Counted from the stretch's first letter, positions 18,310 to 27,611 are shown. The stretch: 64,000 nucleotides of DNA from Candidatus Firestoneibacteriota bacterium (GCA_903891415.1 CAITEH010000005.1:1-64000); one strand, 5' to 3'. Made by a program: numbers and translations. The notes: a model not told the origin generated them from the letters alone.

Positions 18310-19067
18310 CCAAAACGGCCGGAAACATAATCCTCAGTCCTTTTATCCCTGGGATTGGTAAAAATATCTTCGGTATTTCCAAATTCTATCAACTCTCCCA
18401 GCAGAAAAAAGGCAGCCTTGCTGGAGATCCTGGCGGCTTGCTGCATATTATGAGTAACAACCAATATAGTATAATCCTTCTTAAGTTCCACTATCAGGTC
18501 TTCTATTTTTCTGGTGGAAATAGGATCAAGCGACGCGCAAGGTTCGTCAAAAAGAATTACCTCCGGTTCCACAACCAGGCACCTTGCGATACATAGCCGC
18601 TGCTGCTGTCCTCCGGAAAGCCGTAAAGCGCTGTCGCTCAGGCGGTCTTTAACTTCATCCCAGAGCGCCGCCTTGCGCAGGGCAGTCTCAGTTTTTTCAT
18701 AGAGGATTTTTTGATCTGTAATCCCGTTGATCTGCAAGCCGTAACACATATTCTCAAATATACTTTTAGGGAAAGGATTTGGCTTTTGAAATACCATGCC
18801 GACCTTTCTGCGCAGTTCCACTACATCCACATCCGGGTCAAATATATTCTTCCCGTCAAGAAGTACTTTTCCTTTGAGTGTCGTATGAGCAACCAGGTCA
18901 TTCATCCGGTTAATGAGCCTAATAAAAGTCGATTTACCGCAGCCGGAAGGCCCGATCATCGCAGTAACCATATTCTTATAAATATTCATATTAACATCAA
19001 TAAGGGCATGTTTTAATCCGTAAAAAAAATTAACGCCTTCTACTTTGATCCTTATCTCATCAGACAT
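18306..19067 (-). CDS. pstB: Phosphate ABC transporter ATPase PstB (second Pst system; all motifs canonical)
   Basis: [59 protein letters not shown]. Confidence 0.96.
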   Translation of the reverse strand: MSDEIRIKVEGVNFFYGLKHALIDVNMNIYKNMVTAMIGPSGCGKSTFIRLINRMNDLVAHTTLKGKVLLDGKNIFDPDVDVVELRRKVGMVFQKPNPFPKSIFENMCYGLQINGITDQKILYEKTETALRKAALWDEVKDRLSDSALRLSGGQQQRLCIARCLVVEPEVILFDEPCASLDPISTRKIEDLIVELKKDYTILVVTHNMQQAARISSKAAFFLLGELIEFGNTEDIFTNPRDKRTEDYVSGRFG

Positions 19068-19908
19068 ACTTTCTCCTCTGTTTTTCTCTTAAATAAATTG
19101 CTAGAGCTGAAATACAAAGTACCAAAAGTAAAAGAATAAGGGCGCAGCCAAAAGCTATCATTTTTTGCTGGTCAGGATGCGTTCCTTCGGTCATAAGAGC
19201 GTAAATATGATAGGGTAAAGCCATACATTCGGACATCGGTGACACCGGATATCTGTTGGTATAAAATGTGGCTGCCGTAAAAAGTATCGGGGCCGTCTCG
19301 CCTGCCGCCCTGCCAATGCCCAGAATAACGCCGGTCAAAATGCCGGGTAGAGCTGTAGGAACCACTATATTTTTAATTGTCTGCCATTGTGTCGCACCGA
19401 GCGCATAGGAAGCTTCTCTTAACGAACGGGGTACCGCAACCAGAGCTTCGTAGGAAGCGGAAATAATGTTAGGCAGTATTAAAATACTTAGAGTCAGGCT
19501 TCCCGCGAGAATAGATACGCCAAAACCAAAGAATTTCACAAAAACCGCCAGTCCAAAAAGGCCAAATACTACAGAGGGGACACCTGCAAGATTATTTATG
19601 CTCATTCTTAGAATATTCACAATAATATTTTTTGGACTGTACTCTACAAGATATATTGCGGTTATCAACCCTAGAGGAAGTGAAAATAAGATAGAGCCCA
19701 AAGTCAGATACAGTGTACCCACTATTGCCGGCGCCACACCTCCTGCGGTCATGGCTTTTCTCGGTATATCAGTTAAGAACTGCCACGAAAGCACCTTGAC
19801 TCCATTGACAGTGATAAAATACAGTATGGACCCGAGAAAAAGTATTGTAATTGCCAGAGCCGCTATCAAAAGGAAAAAGCCTATTTTTTGAGTTATTTCT
19901 GCTTTCAT
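19060..19908 (-). CDS. pstA: Phosphate ABC transporter permease PstA (second system)
   Basis: '[55 protein letters not shown]'. Confidence 0.95.
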   Translation of the reverse strand: MKAEITQKIGFFLLIAALAITILFLGSILYFITVNGVKVLSWQFLTDIPRKAMTAGGVAPAIVGTLYLTLGSILFSLPLGLITAIYLVEYSPKNIIVNILRMSINNLAGVPSVVFGLFGLAVFVKFFGFGVSILAGSLTLSILILPNIISASYEALVAVPRSLREASYALGATQWQTIKNIVVPTALPGILTGVILGIGRAAGETAPILFTAATFYTNRYPVSPMSECMALPYHIYALMTEGTHPDQQKMIAFGCALILLLLVLCISALAIYLREKQRRKYV

Positions 19909-20792
19909 AGATCCAATCCAAGTTTTAATCTATATCTTCGGCTAATAATTTCTGCAACTAGGTTTAGCACCAGAGTAATTACAAAAAGCACAAAACCTAT
20001 GGCAAACAAGGCATGATAATGCTGGCCTCCTACCACTGCTTCGCCCATCTCTGCGGCAATTGTGGAAGTCATAGGACGCACCGGCGAAAAAATAGAATTC
20101 GGTATGGCTGCGGCTCCGCCGGTAACCATAAGGACTGTCATCGTTTCTCCGACAACGCGGCTTATCCCGAGCATTAAGGCCGTGGATATGCCTGAACCGG
20201 CCGCCGGAATGACCACACCCCAGAGGGTCTGCCATCTATTGGCCCCGAGAGCAAAAGAGGCCTCCCTGAAAGCTTTGGGTACAACAGACAGAGCATCTTC
20301 CGCAATACTGCATACTGTAGGAATGGCCATGATACCAAGTACAACCGCGCCTGTGAAGGCGCATTGGCCTGTAGGAATTTTTAGTAATTGCTGGATAAAA
20401 GGAGATATTATTACCATGCCAAAAAATCCAAAAACTATTGAGGGTACCGCCCCTAGCACCTCTACTATATTCTTAAGGTACATTTTTTGTTTATCTCCCG
20501 CAAGTTCGTGGATATATAGAGCGCTTCCTATTCCCAGAGGAATGGCAACCAGCATGGCGCCTATGGTAACAACAAAAGAACCGACAAGCATGGAGAGTAT
20601 GCCAAATTCCGGATTGGCTTCGTTTGTCGGATACCAGTTCCTACTGAATAAAAATTTAAAAAGTCCGGTACTTCTGAAAACAGGGATAGACTCCACGAAA
20701 AGAACCACTATTATGCCGAGTAAAAATATCAGGGAAGAAAAAGCCAGAACCGTAAAGATCCATTTATATATATTTTCTCTTGTTCTTATCAT
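19905..20792 (-). CDS. pstC: Phosphate ABC transporter permease PstC (second system)
   Basis: 'NWYPTNEANPEFGILSMLVGSFVVTIGAMLVAIPLGIGSALYIHELA', 'SRVVGETMTVLMVTGGAAAIP'. Confidence 0.95.
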   Translation of the reverse strand: MIRTRENIYKWIFTVLAFSSLIFLLGIIVVLFVESIPVFRSTGLFKFLFSRNWYPTNEANPEFGILSMLVGSFVVTIGAMLVAIPLGIGSALYIHELAGDKQKMYLKNIVEVLGAVPSIVFGFFGMVIISPFIQQLLKIPTGQCAFTGAVVLGIMAIPTVCSIAEDALSVVPKAFREASFALGANRWQTLWGVVIPAAGSGISTALMLGISRVVGETMTVLMVTGGAAAIPNSIFSPVRPMTSTIAAEMGEAVVGGQHYHALFAIGFVLFVITLVLNLVAEIISRRYRLKLGLDL

Positions 20793-20804
20793 TTTTTCAG
20801 GATA

Positions 20805-20837
20805 TTCCGCCCCGTCCTTTATTGTGACGGGGCGGAA
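20805..20837 (-). other. Perfect 12-bp stem-loop between pstS and pstC (TTCCGCCCCGTC ctttattgt GACGGGGCGGAA)
   Basis: Direct reading: arms 20805-20816 and 20826-20837, 9-nt loop; no U-tract, so more likely an mRNA-stability or attenuation element than a strong terminator. Confidence 0.85.
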
Positions 20838-20860
20838 ACCCGTCTCCTTTGATATTTTAC

Positions 20861-21679
20861 TTACTTCTGCAGCGCTACAAAACCAGCTTCCTCAACTATC
20901 TTTTGCCCCTCATTGCTCAGGATAAAATCAATGAATTTTTTCCCTGCGCCCTGAGGTTTCCCGTTCGTATACATATAAAGCGGCCGGGAAAGCGGATACG
21001 AGTTATTAAGGACATTTTCTTTCTTGCATTCTATCCCGTTAACCGTAACTGCTTTAACTTTTTCTGTCAGATAACCGAGCCCTATGTAACCTATCCCGCC
21101 GGGAGTTGTTCCGACAGTTGTGGCTACGGCCTGATTGGAAGCTTGAAGAAGAGCATCTCCTCTCACTTTAGCGCCGTCAATGGCCAATGCGCCGAAAGCT
21201 TCATAGGTTCCGCTGGCAGTGTCTCTTGATACCACAACAATTTTTCCGGCATCCCCGCCGACTTTTGACCAGTCGGAGATATTGCCTGTATAGATATCCT
21301 TTATCTGTTTCTTGGTAAGGTTCTTTACTCCGTTGCCCGGATTAAGAATAACAGCAATGCCATCCATTGCTATCACTGAACCTTTCGGGTCAACACCTTT
21401 TGAGAGCGCTTTTTGTATTTCCGCTGCCTTTATGGACCTGGATGAGTCGCAAATATCACAGGTTGAATCCAGGAGGGAAGCAATCCCGACACCGGAACCA
21501 CCGCCCCTTACCGTAACTGAAATATCCGAATTCTTAGCCATAAAAGCTTCTGCCCCTGCCTGAGCAATGGGAAGAACCGTGGTAGAACCTTCAAGGATAA
21601 GCTTCTCTGCATAAGCACCGCCCGAAACAAGCACAAGGCCTGTCAAAGCGATTAAAGCTGTTTTTAAAATACTTTTCAT
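20861..21679 (-). CDS. pstS: Phosphate-binding protein PstS (second system; soluble signal peptide, no lipobox)
   Basis: 'EKLILEGSTTVLPIAQAGAEAFM', 'VRGGGSGVGIASLLDSTCDICDSSRSIK', 'VVSRDTASGTYEAF'. Confidence 0.94.
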   Translation of the reverse strand: MKSILKTALIALTGLVLVSGGAYAEKLILEGSTTVLPIAQAGAEAFMAKNSDISVTVRGGGSGVGIASLLDSTCDICDSSRSIKAAEIQKALSKGVDPKGSVIAMDGIAVILNPGNGVKNLTKKQIKDIYTGNISDWSKVGGDAGKIVVVSRDTASGTYEAFGALAIDGAKVRGDALLQASNQAVATTVGTTPGGIGYIGLGYLTEKVKAVTVNGIECKKENVLNNSYPLSRPLYMYTNGKPQGAGKKFIDFILSNEGQKIVEEAGFVALQK

Positions 21680-21689
21680 ATAACCTCCC

Positions 21690-22898
21690 TTAGTAGTTTA
21701 CCTGCAACATGCAGTCCATCTTTCCGTAACTGAGTGCCGTGGAAGCCATACCGTTATCTGTATAACGATAATCTATCAGAAACCTGACCGCTTTGTCGGC
21801 ATAAACATTTACTCCTATAGTGTAGTAACTCACCGGAGTATTTTTCCAAACATTCGCATTCCACTGCTCAATCCTGATAATCGGAGCTATTCCGGCAAGG
21901 CAGGGCATTAACAGGCCTAAAGGCTGCATCTCAAGTGTTATTGTTGAATCCAGGCAATCCACCAGCCCGGTAGAATCTTTGCCGCCGACAAATTCAGCGG
22001 TAAAGAATGTTGGTATCCCGGCCAGATCTTCTTCATATTTCGCGTAAAAACCGGCTGTTACCGAGTAAAGGGTCTGAGACACGACCCATTTGTTATACAT
22101 GGACAGGCCAAGTTCAACACCATTTACCGGAGCTGAAGTCAATCTAACCGAATAATCTTTCGCGTTGTCAGATTCATAGCCGTAGTTTGTCCCGTTCATA
22201 ATTGCCGCTCTCCACTGCAAAAGATTCTTGAGAGAACCCGGAAGATTTCCCCACCACTGAATTCCGAAATCATAATCGGAAGCAATCACGCTCCCCATAT
22301 ATTTAGGTGTGTCAAATAGTTTCTTTTTGGAAGAAGAATAAGGATTCTCAAAACCAAAGGGCTGGTGATACTGCCCAAATCTGAAAGTGGCCAGATCGTT
22401 GTCAGCTGCAAGGTCTATCCATATTTCCTTAAAAAGAACAAAAGGAACTACCGTGGAATTAGTAGTACCTCCGGCATTAGTACCGGTCACTTTTGTAGTG
22501 GCAGTGCCCGCTACCGTAAATGCCGGCGCCTGTATTGCAGCAAAATCCGGCTGGATCTTAAAAGTGGCCCAATCAGTAAGTTTTGCTGTTAACGCGATCC
22601 TGGCTCTTTTAATTATCCAAGGTTCCTTGCCGTCCACTATCGTCGGATCATCGGTATAGGACATCTGAGTGTATCCCGACCAGGTGATCTTCTGCGCCCA
22701 AGCCGGCACATTTTCCGCTGTTCCGATAGCGAGTTTTTTTGTTACCTCATCTCTTGTATCAGAAAGAATCTGTTGAGCTTCTCCCGGTGTTAACACGCCT
22801 TTGTCCTGTAATTTCTGCGTCAAGGTATCTATTTCTGACGCTGCAGCTATACTTGCAAACATGAAAGCCGCTATTACCGCAAATACTGTCTTTTTCAT
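21690..22898 (-). CDS. Porin, phosphate-selective porin O/P-like
   Basis: Signal peptide; 'KITWSGYTQMSYTDDPT...WIIKRARIALTAKLTDWATFKIQPDFA'; 'FRFGQYHQPFGFENPYSSSKKKLFDTPKYM'; C-terminal aromatic strand 'GKMDCMLQVNY'; first gene of a pst operon. Confidence 0.85.
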   Translation of the reverse strand: MKKTVFAVIAAFMFASIAAASEIDTLTQKLQDKGVLTPGEAQQILSDTRDEVTKKLAIGTAENVPAWAQKITWSGYTQMSYTDDPTIVDGKEPWIIKRARIALTAKLTDWATFKIQPDFAAIQAPAFTVAGTATTKVTGTNAGGTTNSTVVPFVLFKEIWIDLAADNDLATFRFGQYHQPFGFENPYSSSKKKLFDTPKYMGSVIASDYDFGIQWWGNLPGSLKNLLQWRAAIMNGTNYGYESDNAKDYSVRLTSAPVNGVELGLSMYNKWVVSQTLYSVTAGFYAKYEEDLAGIPTFFTAEFVGGKDSTGLVDCLDSTITLEMQPLGLLMPCLAGIAPIIRIEQWNANVWKNTPVSYYTIGVNVYADKAVRFLIDYRYTDNGMASTALSYGKMDCMLQVNY

Positions 22899-23006
22899 CT
22901 TACCCTCCTGAATTTTATTTTTTTACTAAAACCCTTTTTTCACCTCCCATCTTTTCAACTGTAACGGGTTACTTACAGTCAAGATACAGTATTAGTTTTG
23001 CCTTTT

Positions 23007-23035
23007 AGTTAAGCAATAATTAAGATTTGGTTAAG
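23007..23035 (-). promoter_or_regulatory. Pho box-like array upstream of porin-pstSCAB operon: AGTTAAG/AATTAAG/GGTTAAG
   Basis: Repeat starts 23007, 23018, 23029, an exact 11-bp period; TAATACT-like -10 follows on the minus strand. Confidence 0.82.
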
Positions 23036-23292
23036 CACGGAACATCCTCCCCGAACATTACTTTATGCCTTGTAATACCGTCATTTTTAAAATAGCCCGG
23101 ACCGGCAATTTTTCTTGTTTCAAGCACTAAATTCTCTATTTCACTGCAAATTGAGGAAAAATCCATAAAGCTATTGAGCGCTTTATAGACAGCCATAGAA
23201 ATTCCAAGCCCGGCCTGCCCGGTAAGAACTCGTCCGGGAAGCTCATTATATTTTTCCCGCTGATAACCTCTTATAGCCCCGGCTCGAGACAT
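23020..23292 (-). CDS. Small hypothetical protein (90 aa), overlaps 3' end of the PHP-glycosyltransferase gene
   Basis: Open frame with ATG and a weak upstream GAGG; no recognised domain; its stop codon lies in the Pho box. Confidence 0.45.
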   Translation of the reverse strand: MSRAGAIRGYQREKYNELPGRVLTGQAGLGISMAVYKALNSFMDFSSICSEIENLVLETRKIAGPGYFKNDGITRHKVMFGEDVPCLTKS

Positions 23293-25685
23293 GTTTGTTT
23301 TACCTCAGGTAAGTTGTTTTCTTTTTTTGTAGGCCTGATATAAAATATATTATTTAAAGCCTTTTCCCAGGAATAATTCATTATCACATTGGCTCTTGAA
23401 CGCTCTTTCAAGGTATTAAATTTCTCCGGGTCTTTTTCTTTCATTGTCTTTAGATCTTTAATATTTTCAACCCAATCCATGACATTTAATTTAAGAACAA
23501 ACCCGGTTAGCCCGTCCTTTATTATTTCCCGGGGGCCTCCAACATCAGTAACTAGAGCCGGCAAACCGCAGGCTTGAGCTTCAAGAACAGACATCCCGAA
23601 AGTATCTGTAACACTCGGAAAAAGAAAAAGGTCGGCTGACCTGTATATTTCAGGCAGCTCTTCATTCTTTAATCTCCCCAAAAAGTGCACGTTGTTATAT
23701 ATAGAAAGTTGAGACTTCAAATCGTTTACATAAGGGCCTTCCCCGGCTAAAACCAGGGAAATATCATTATAATACTGGTTCAAGTGCCTGTACACATCTG
23801 CAAGGAATTCTATATTTTTATCCGGGGATATTCTGCCGGTATAGAGCAGTGTAAAACCTTTTTTTTCCCACTCAAACTTGCGGCGAAACATAGATGTTTT
23901 TTCAGGAGTAAACATCTCTGTATCTACGCCTCTGATAAATAAACTGATCTTTTTAGGCTCAAAACCGCGTTTCTCAAGTATTTCCTTATATCTTTGTGTC
24001 GGGACCAGTATCTTATCCATGGCCGAATAAAACCATTTAGTGAACATTTCGACGACATCTCCCAGACCATCAGTTGAGGTCAGGCTCTTGGCTTGCGCCG
24101 CAAAATCCGTATGATATACTCCGGTAGTTTTCACTCCGGTTAGTTTGGAAAACGCCAGACCAAACAAACCCACCGGCCCGGGTGTTGATATATATATTTC
24201 ATCCGGGCTGTATTCATGTAATATTTCTATTGATCTAAGAAATGAAGGAATTCTTACGGTAGCTTTTTCGTAAGCAGGAATTTCCAGTTCACAGACATAA
24301 GGCAAATTGATAATATTGCCGCCAAAATCATTGCCTTTTGGCTCCGAGCAGACCATCTTAAGCTCAAAACCATTTTTCCCGCTTAAGCAGGCAAGTTTTC
24401 GGAGAGTAACAGAGACCCCGTTCATATCATTTAGCGTATCCGTGAACCAGAGTATTTTTTTAGGCTTTGAAGCTTTATGCGGGTTATGTTTTTCCAGTAA
24501 AGCGTCCAGCAAATCTTTCCGTTTATGCATCTGCGTAAGAGTTGTGAAAAACGGAGCCGCCAAAAATACTGCAGGAAAAGCGGAAGCCAGCGTGCGCATC
24601 AATTTTACAAAATCACCGGATTTAATATCAGCTTCAAAGGCCTTTGCGAATTCCTTAACAAGAAAATCGGAAACATCCGTAATTTTTCCAAATGCGAGAT
24701 CGATCTTTTTGTCTATGTTATTATCTTTATTGTTCCGCAGCAGCTCGATCAGCTCAAAAATACTTTTTCTTACTTCATCGCTTTCTTTTTTTCTTTTCAA
24801 CTGCAAATGCTTAAATTTAATGGAATCAAGCAGGCTTAGGTTCTTTTTTTCATAGAACAGTTCCGAAAGCTGCAACACCAGATTATTTCCTGTATTACCC
24901 TTACTTTTTGTGTAATCAAAAAGTACTTTATAAATAATAAAAGCAAAATCTCTGTAGTCATTAAATCTGCCCTCAGGAGTTGATTTTTTCTCTCTTATAG
25001 CATTAATGAATTCTTTCCTGTTATTTGCGTCGGCAACAGTGCAGGTTCTGCCTATAAAAAGGCCGGCGTGATCATCCGAGCCGCCGGTAAAACCTTTCAC
25101 CCACGGGTCCGAGCTAAAAGGCTCAATTTTATGTTCAAGGTATAATCTTTCAATAATTTCTGGAGTAAGGCCTTTGAGAAATTTATGCCAGGTCTCATTA
25201 AAAAGTTTGTTTCTTGCGCCATTTATGCCTTCAAATACATCAAAAAGCAGAGTCAGCCGTTCGAGATGCGCAAGTGTAAGTTTATTGTTAACATCATAAG
25301 TGGCATGCGCAACAGAATGCGCGATCCCTTCCGTTTTCAAATAATCCCTTAACGAATAGATATTCTCTCTTCTACTCTGTATCTTCTTAAATTGAAGTTC
25401 ATCAATGTCATAAGAAAGGATATGTATTTTACAGCCATCTTCCGGAAAATAGGCCGTGGATTCGCAGCCGATTATTATCCGATCTCCGTATTTCTCTCTT
25501 AAAAAGACAGCGGCTTTTATCTCATTATGATCTGTAATTGTGACATAATCCATTCCCCGGGCAATTGCGGACCTATAAACTGCCTCCGGCTCGGTATAGG
25601 ATTCATTTACGCCAAGTTTATTCAGTAACCATTCTGAAGGATGTCCGGAATATTTTGAGTGTACATGAAGATCAGCTTTTTTCAT
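23271..25685 (-). CDS. Fusion: N-terminal PHP-superfamily domain + C-terminal GT4-type glycosyltransferase
   Basis: PHP: 'KKADLHVHSKYSGHPSEW', 'MDYVTITDHNEI', 'GSDDHAG'. GT4: 'YTGRISPDKNIEFLADVYRHL', 'FLFPSVTDTFGMSVLEAQACGLPALVTDVGGPREII'. Confidence 0.9.
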   Translation of the reverse strand: MKKADLHVHSKYSGHPSEWLLNKLGVNESYTEPEAVYRSAIARGMDYVTITDHNEIKAAVFLREKYGDRIIIGCESTAYFPEDGCKIHILSYDIDELQFKKIQSRRENIYSLRDYLKTEGIAHSVAHATYDVNNKLTLAHLERLTLLFDVFEGINGARNKLFNETWHKFLKGLTPEIIERLYLEHKIEPFSSDPWVKGFTGGSDDHAGLFIGRTCTVADANNRKEFINAIREKKSTPEGRFNDYRDFAFIIYKVLFDYTKSKGNTGNNLVLQLSELFYEKKNLSLLDSIKFKHLQLKRKKESDEVRKSIFELIELLRNNKDNNIDKKIDLAFGKITDVSDFLVKEFAKAFEADIKSGDFVKLMRTLASAFPAVFLAAPFFTTLTQMHKRKDLLDALLEKHNPHKASKPKKILWFTDTLNDMNGVSVTLRKLACLSGKNGFELKMVCSEPKGNDFGGNIINLPYVCELEIPAYEKATVRIPSFLRSIEILHEYSPDEIYISTPGPVGLFGLAFSKLTGVKTTGVYHTDFAAQAKSLTSTDGLGDVVEMFTKWFYSAMDKILVPTQRYKEILEKRGFEPKKISLFIRGVDTEMFTPEKTSMFRRKFEWEKKGFTLLYTGRISPDKNIEFLADVYRHLNQYYNDISLVLAGEGPYVNDLKSQLSIYNNVHFLGRLKNEELPEIYRSADLFLFPSVTDTFGMSVLEAQACGLPALVTDVGGPREIIKDGLTGFVLKLNVMDWVENIKDLKTMKEKDPEKFNTLKERSRANVIMNYSWEKALNNIFYIRPTKKENNLPEVKQTCLEPGL

Positions 25686-25722
25686 AATCCCTCCTCTTTC
25701 AGGAAAGATTATAACGAAAGGA

Positions 25723-25762
25723 AATTAAGGAGGGTTTAAGGAATCATTAAGAATGGGTTAAT
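25723..25762 (-). promoter_or_regulatory. Pho box-like array upstream of PHP-GT4 gene: AATTAAG/GTTTAAG/CATTAAG/GGTTAAT
   Basis: Repeat starts 25723, 25734, 25745, 25756, an exact 11-bp period, between phoB and the PHP-GT4 gene. Confidence 0.82.
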
Positions 25763-25768
25763 AGATTT

Positions 25769-26464
25769 CTAAATTGCTTTAAATTTATAACCAATACCGC
25801 GCACAGTTTCTATGGAACTGCCGTATTTTCCGAGCTTCTCCCGTATATGTTTTACGTGAACATCTACGGCACGGTCAACAATTGCCGTATCATAACTCCA
25901 GGCTCCATTCAGTATCTGCTCACGGCTCATTACCTTTCCTGCATTTTTGATAAGATAGAGCAATATTGAAAACTCTATTTTGGTAAGCGCTACAGGACTG
26001 CCCGAGACTGTAGCTTCATAGCTTGACGGGTTTACACAAATGTGACCTGTCTTTATTTCCGCATCTTTTATGCTGACTTCTTTTCCGGTTAAAGACCTCC
26101 TTAATACGGTCTCCACCCTGGCAACAAGCACCTTGGGACTGAAAGGTTTTGTTAAATAATCATCTGCCCCTGTTTTCAACCCTGTTATCATGTCATTTTC
26201 CGCAGTCTTAGCCGTAAGCATAATAACAGGAATATTTTTTGTAATTTCATTCCTTTTTAATATACGGCATATCTCAAAGCCGTCAAGTCCGGGCAGCATT
26301 ATGTCCAGAATAATAAGGGCAGGATTCTGCTTTGCCGCAAGATCCAGCGCATCCCCGCCGCTGCCGGTGAAAATAACCTTATAACCGGCTTTTTCCAGAT
26401 GATACTTGACCAGCTCAATTATGTCCTTCTCATCGTCAACAACAAGTATCTTGGTTTTAGTCAA
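25769..26464 (-). CDS. phoB: PhoB-type OmpR-family response regulator
   Basis: 'KILVVDDEKDIIELV', 'LIILDIMLPGLDGFEICR', winged-helix 'VMSREQILNGAWSYDTAIVDRAVDVHVKHIREKLG...IETVRGIGYKF'. Confidence 0.93.
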   Translation of the reverse strand: MTKTKILVVDDEKDIIELVKYHLEKAGYKVIFTGSGGDALDLAAKQNPALIILDIMLPGLDGFEICRILKRNEITKNIPVIMLTAKTAENDMITGLKTGADDYLTKPFSPKVLVARVETVLRRSLTGKEVSIKDAEIKTGHICVNPSSYEATVSGSPVALTKIEFSILLYLIKNAGKVMSREQILNGAWSYDTAIVDRAVDVHVKHIREKLGKYGSSIETVRGIGYKFKAI

Positions 26465-26472
26465 AATGCCCC

Positions 26473-27522
26473 CTAAGGAATGTTAAAAACAAATTCCGTT
26501 CCTTTTCCCTGTGCGCTGCTAACTTTTATCCGGCCTCCGTGATTTTCGATTATATGTTTAACAATAGATAATCCGAGTCCCGTACCGCCCAGCATTCTGG
26601 AGCGGCCTTTATCCACTCTATAAAACCTTTCAAATATCCTCGGAATATCGCTTTCAGGTATCCCTATTCCGGTATCTTTTATCAGAACTATATTTTGCGA
26701 GCCTTCTTTGAATACTTTTATAAGCAGCTCGCCTCCGTCATTGTTAAATTTTATTCCGTTATCCATAAGGTTCATGATCACCTGCTCAAGCTGCATCTTG
26801 TCTGCGTTCATATACTCCGCTTCCGGCGCTATAACAACATTAATTTTTATCTTTTTCTTTTTTCCGGCCACACTTAATACGTCAAGGACGTTCTCAATTA
26901 TATCTTTAATAGAAAATACTTCGCGTTTTAGCTCCATCTTTTTTGATTCTATTTTTGAAAGGTCAAGTATGTCACGGATCAGGGCATCCAACCTGTCCAC
27001 ATTCTGATTAATTATCGCAAGGAATTTTCTGCTGTTTTTTTTATCTTCCAGCGCGCCTTCCTGCAGCGTTTCCACAAAACCTTTAATAGAAGCCAGAGGG
27101 GTCCTTAGCTCGTGAGAAACATTCGCGACGAATTCTGCTTTTGAACGTTCCAGCTTGCGCAGAGCGGTGATATCATTAAAGATCACCAGGAGCCCTTTCT
27201 TTTCAACTTCAACTTTTTCATAAAATGCGGCTCGGATCTTAAAGATCCCCTCAACAGGCGTTACCATCTCCAGTTCTATTTCCCGCATGCGCTGTTTGTC
27301 AAGGGTTTCTTTGAGAAAATAGTCAAGTTCAGGATTCCGGATAGCTTCGATCAACGGATGTTCCAGCAATTCTTCTTCTTTTATCCCGAAGATATTTTCG
27401 ATGACAGAATTAATAAGCGTTATTTTCCCGTGCAGATCCAGAATAATAACGCCTTCTATCATATTATCAAGCAGTGCTTTTAACTGCCCCCTGCGTTTTT
27501 TTTCTTTTATTTCATCATGCAT
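26473..27522 (-). CDS. phoR: PhoR-like sensor histidine kinase, PAS-HisKA-HATPase, no predicted TM segment
   Basis: PAS 'LDNMIEGVIILDLHGKITLINSVIENIFG', H-box 'FVANVSHELRTPLASIKGFVETL', N/G boxes 'NLMDNGIKF', 'GTGLGLSIVKHII'; in-frame stop immediately upstream. Confidence 0.88.
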   Translation of the reverse strand: MHDEIKEKKRRGQLKALLDNMIEGVIILDLHGKITLINSVIENIFGIKEEELLEHPLIEAIRNPELDYFLKETLDKQRMREIELEMVTPVEGIFKIRAAFYEKVEVEKKGLLVIFNDITALRKLERSKAEFVANVSHELRTPLASIKGFVETLQEGALEDKKNSRKFLAIINQNVDRLDALIRDILDLSKIESKKMELKREVFSIKDIIENVLDVLSVAGKKKKIKINVVIAPEAEYMNADKMQLEQVIMNLMDNGIKFNNDGGELLIKVFKEGSQNIVLIKDTGIGIPESDIPRIFERFYRVDKGRSRMLGGTGLGLSIVKHIIENHGGRIKVSSAQGKGTEFVFNIP

Positions 27523-27611
27523 GTTATTATCTTAATCTTTTTAACCCCTATTAATAAAGCAAAAAATGATGTTTTTAAGGCGGCCTCATAAATTGTCCGG
27601 TCCCGGCCTGT

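Noticed and set aside
20062-20925. 287-aa plus-strand ORF opposite pstC/pstS
   Set aside because: Antisense to well-supported pst genes; no domain, composition typical of antisense frames
27523-27611. Pho box upstream of phoR
   Set aside because: TTAA motifs are present but spaced 9-10 nt, not the 11-bp register seen at the other three sites
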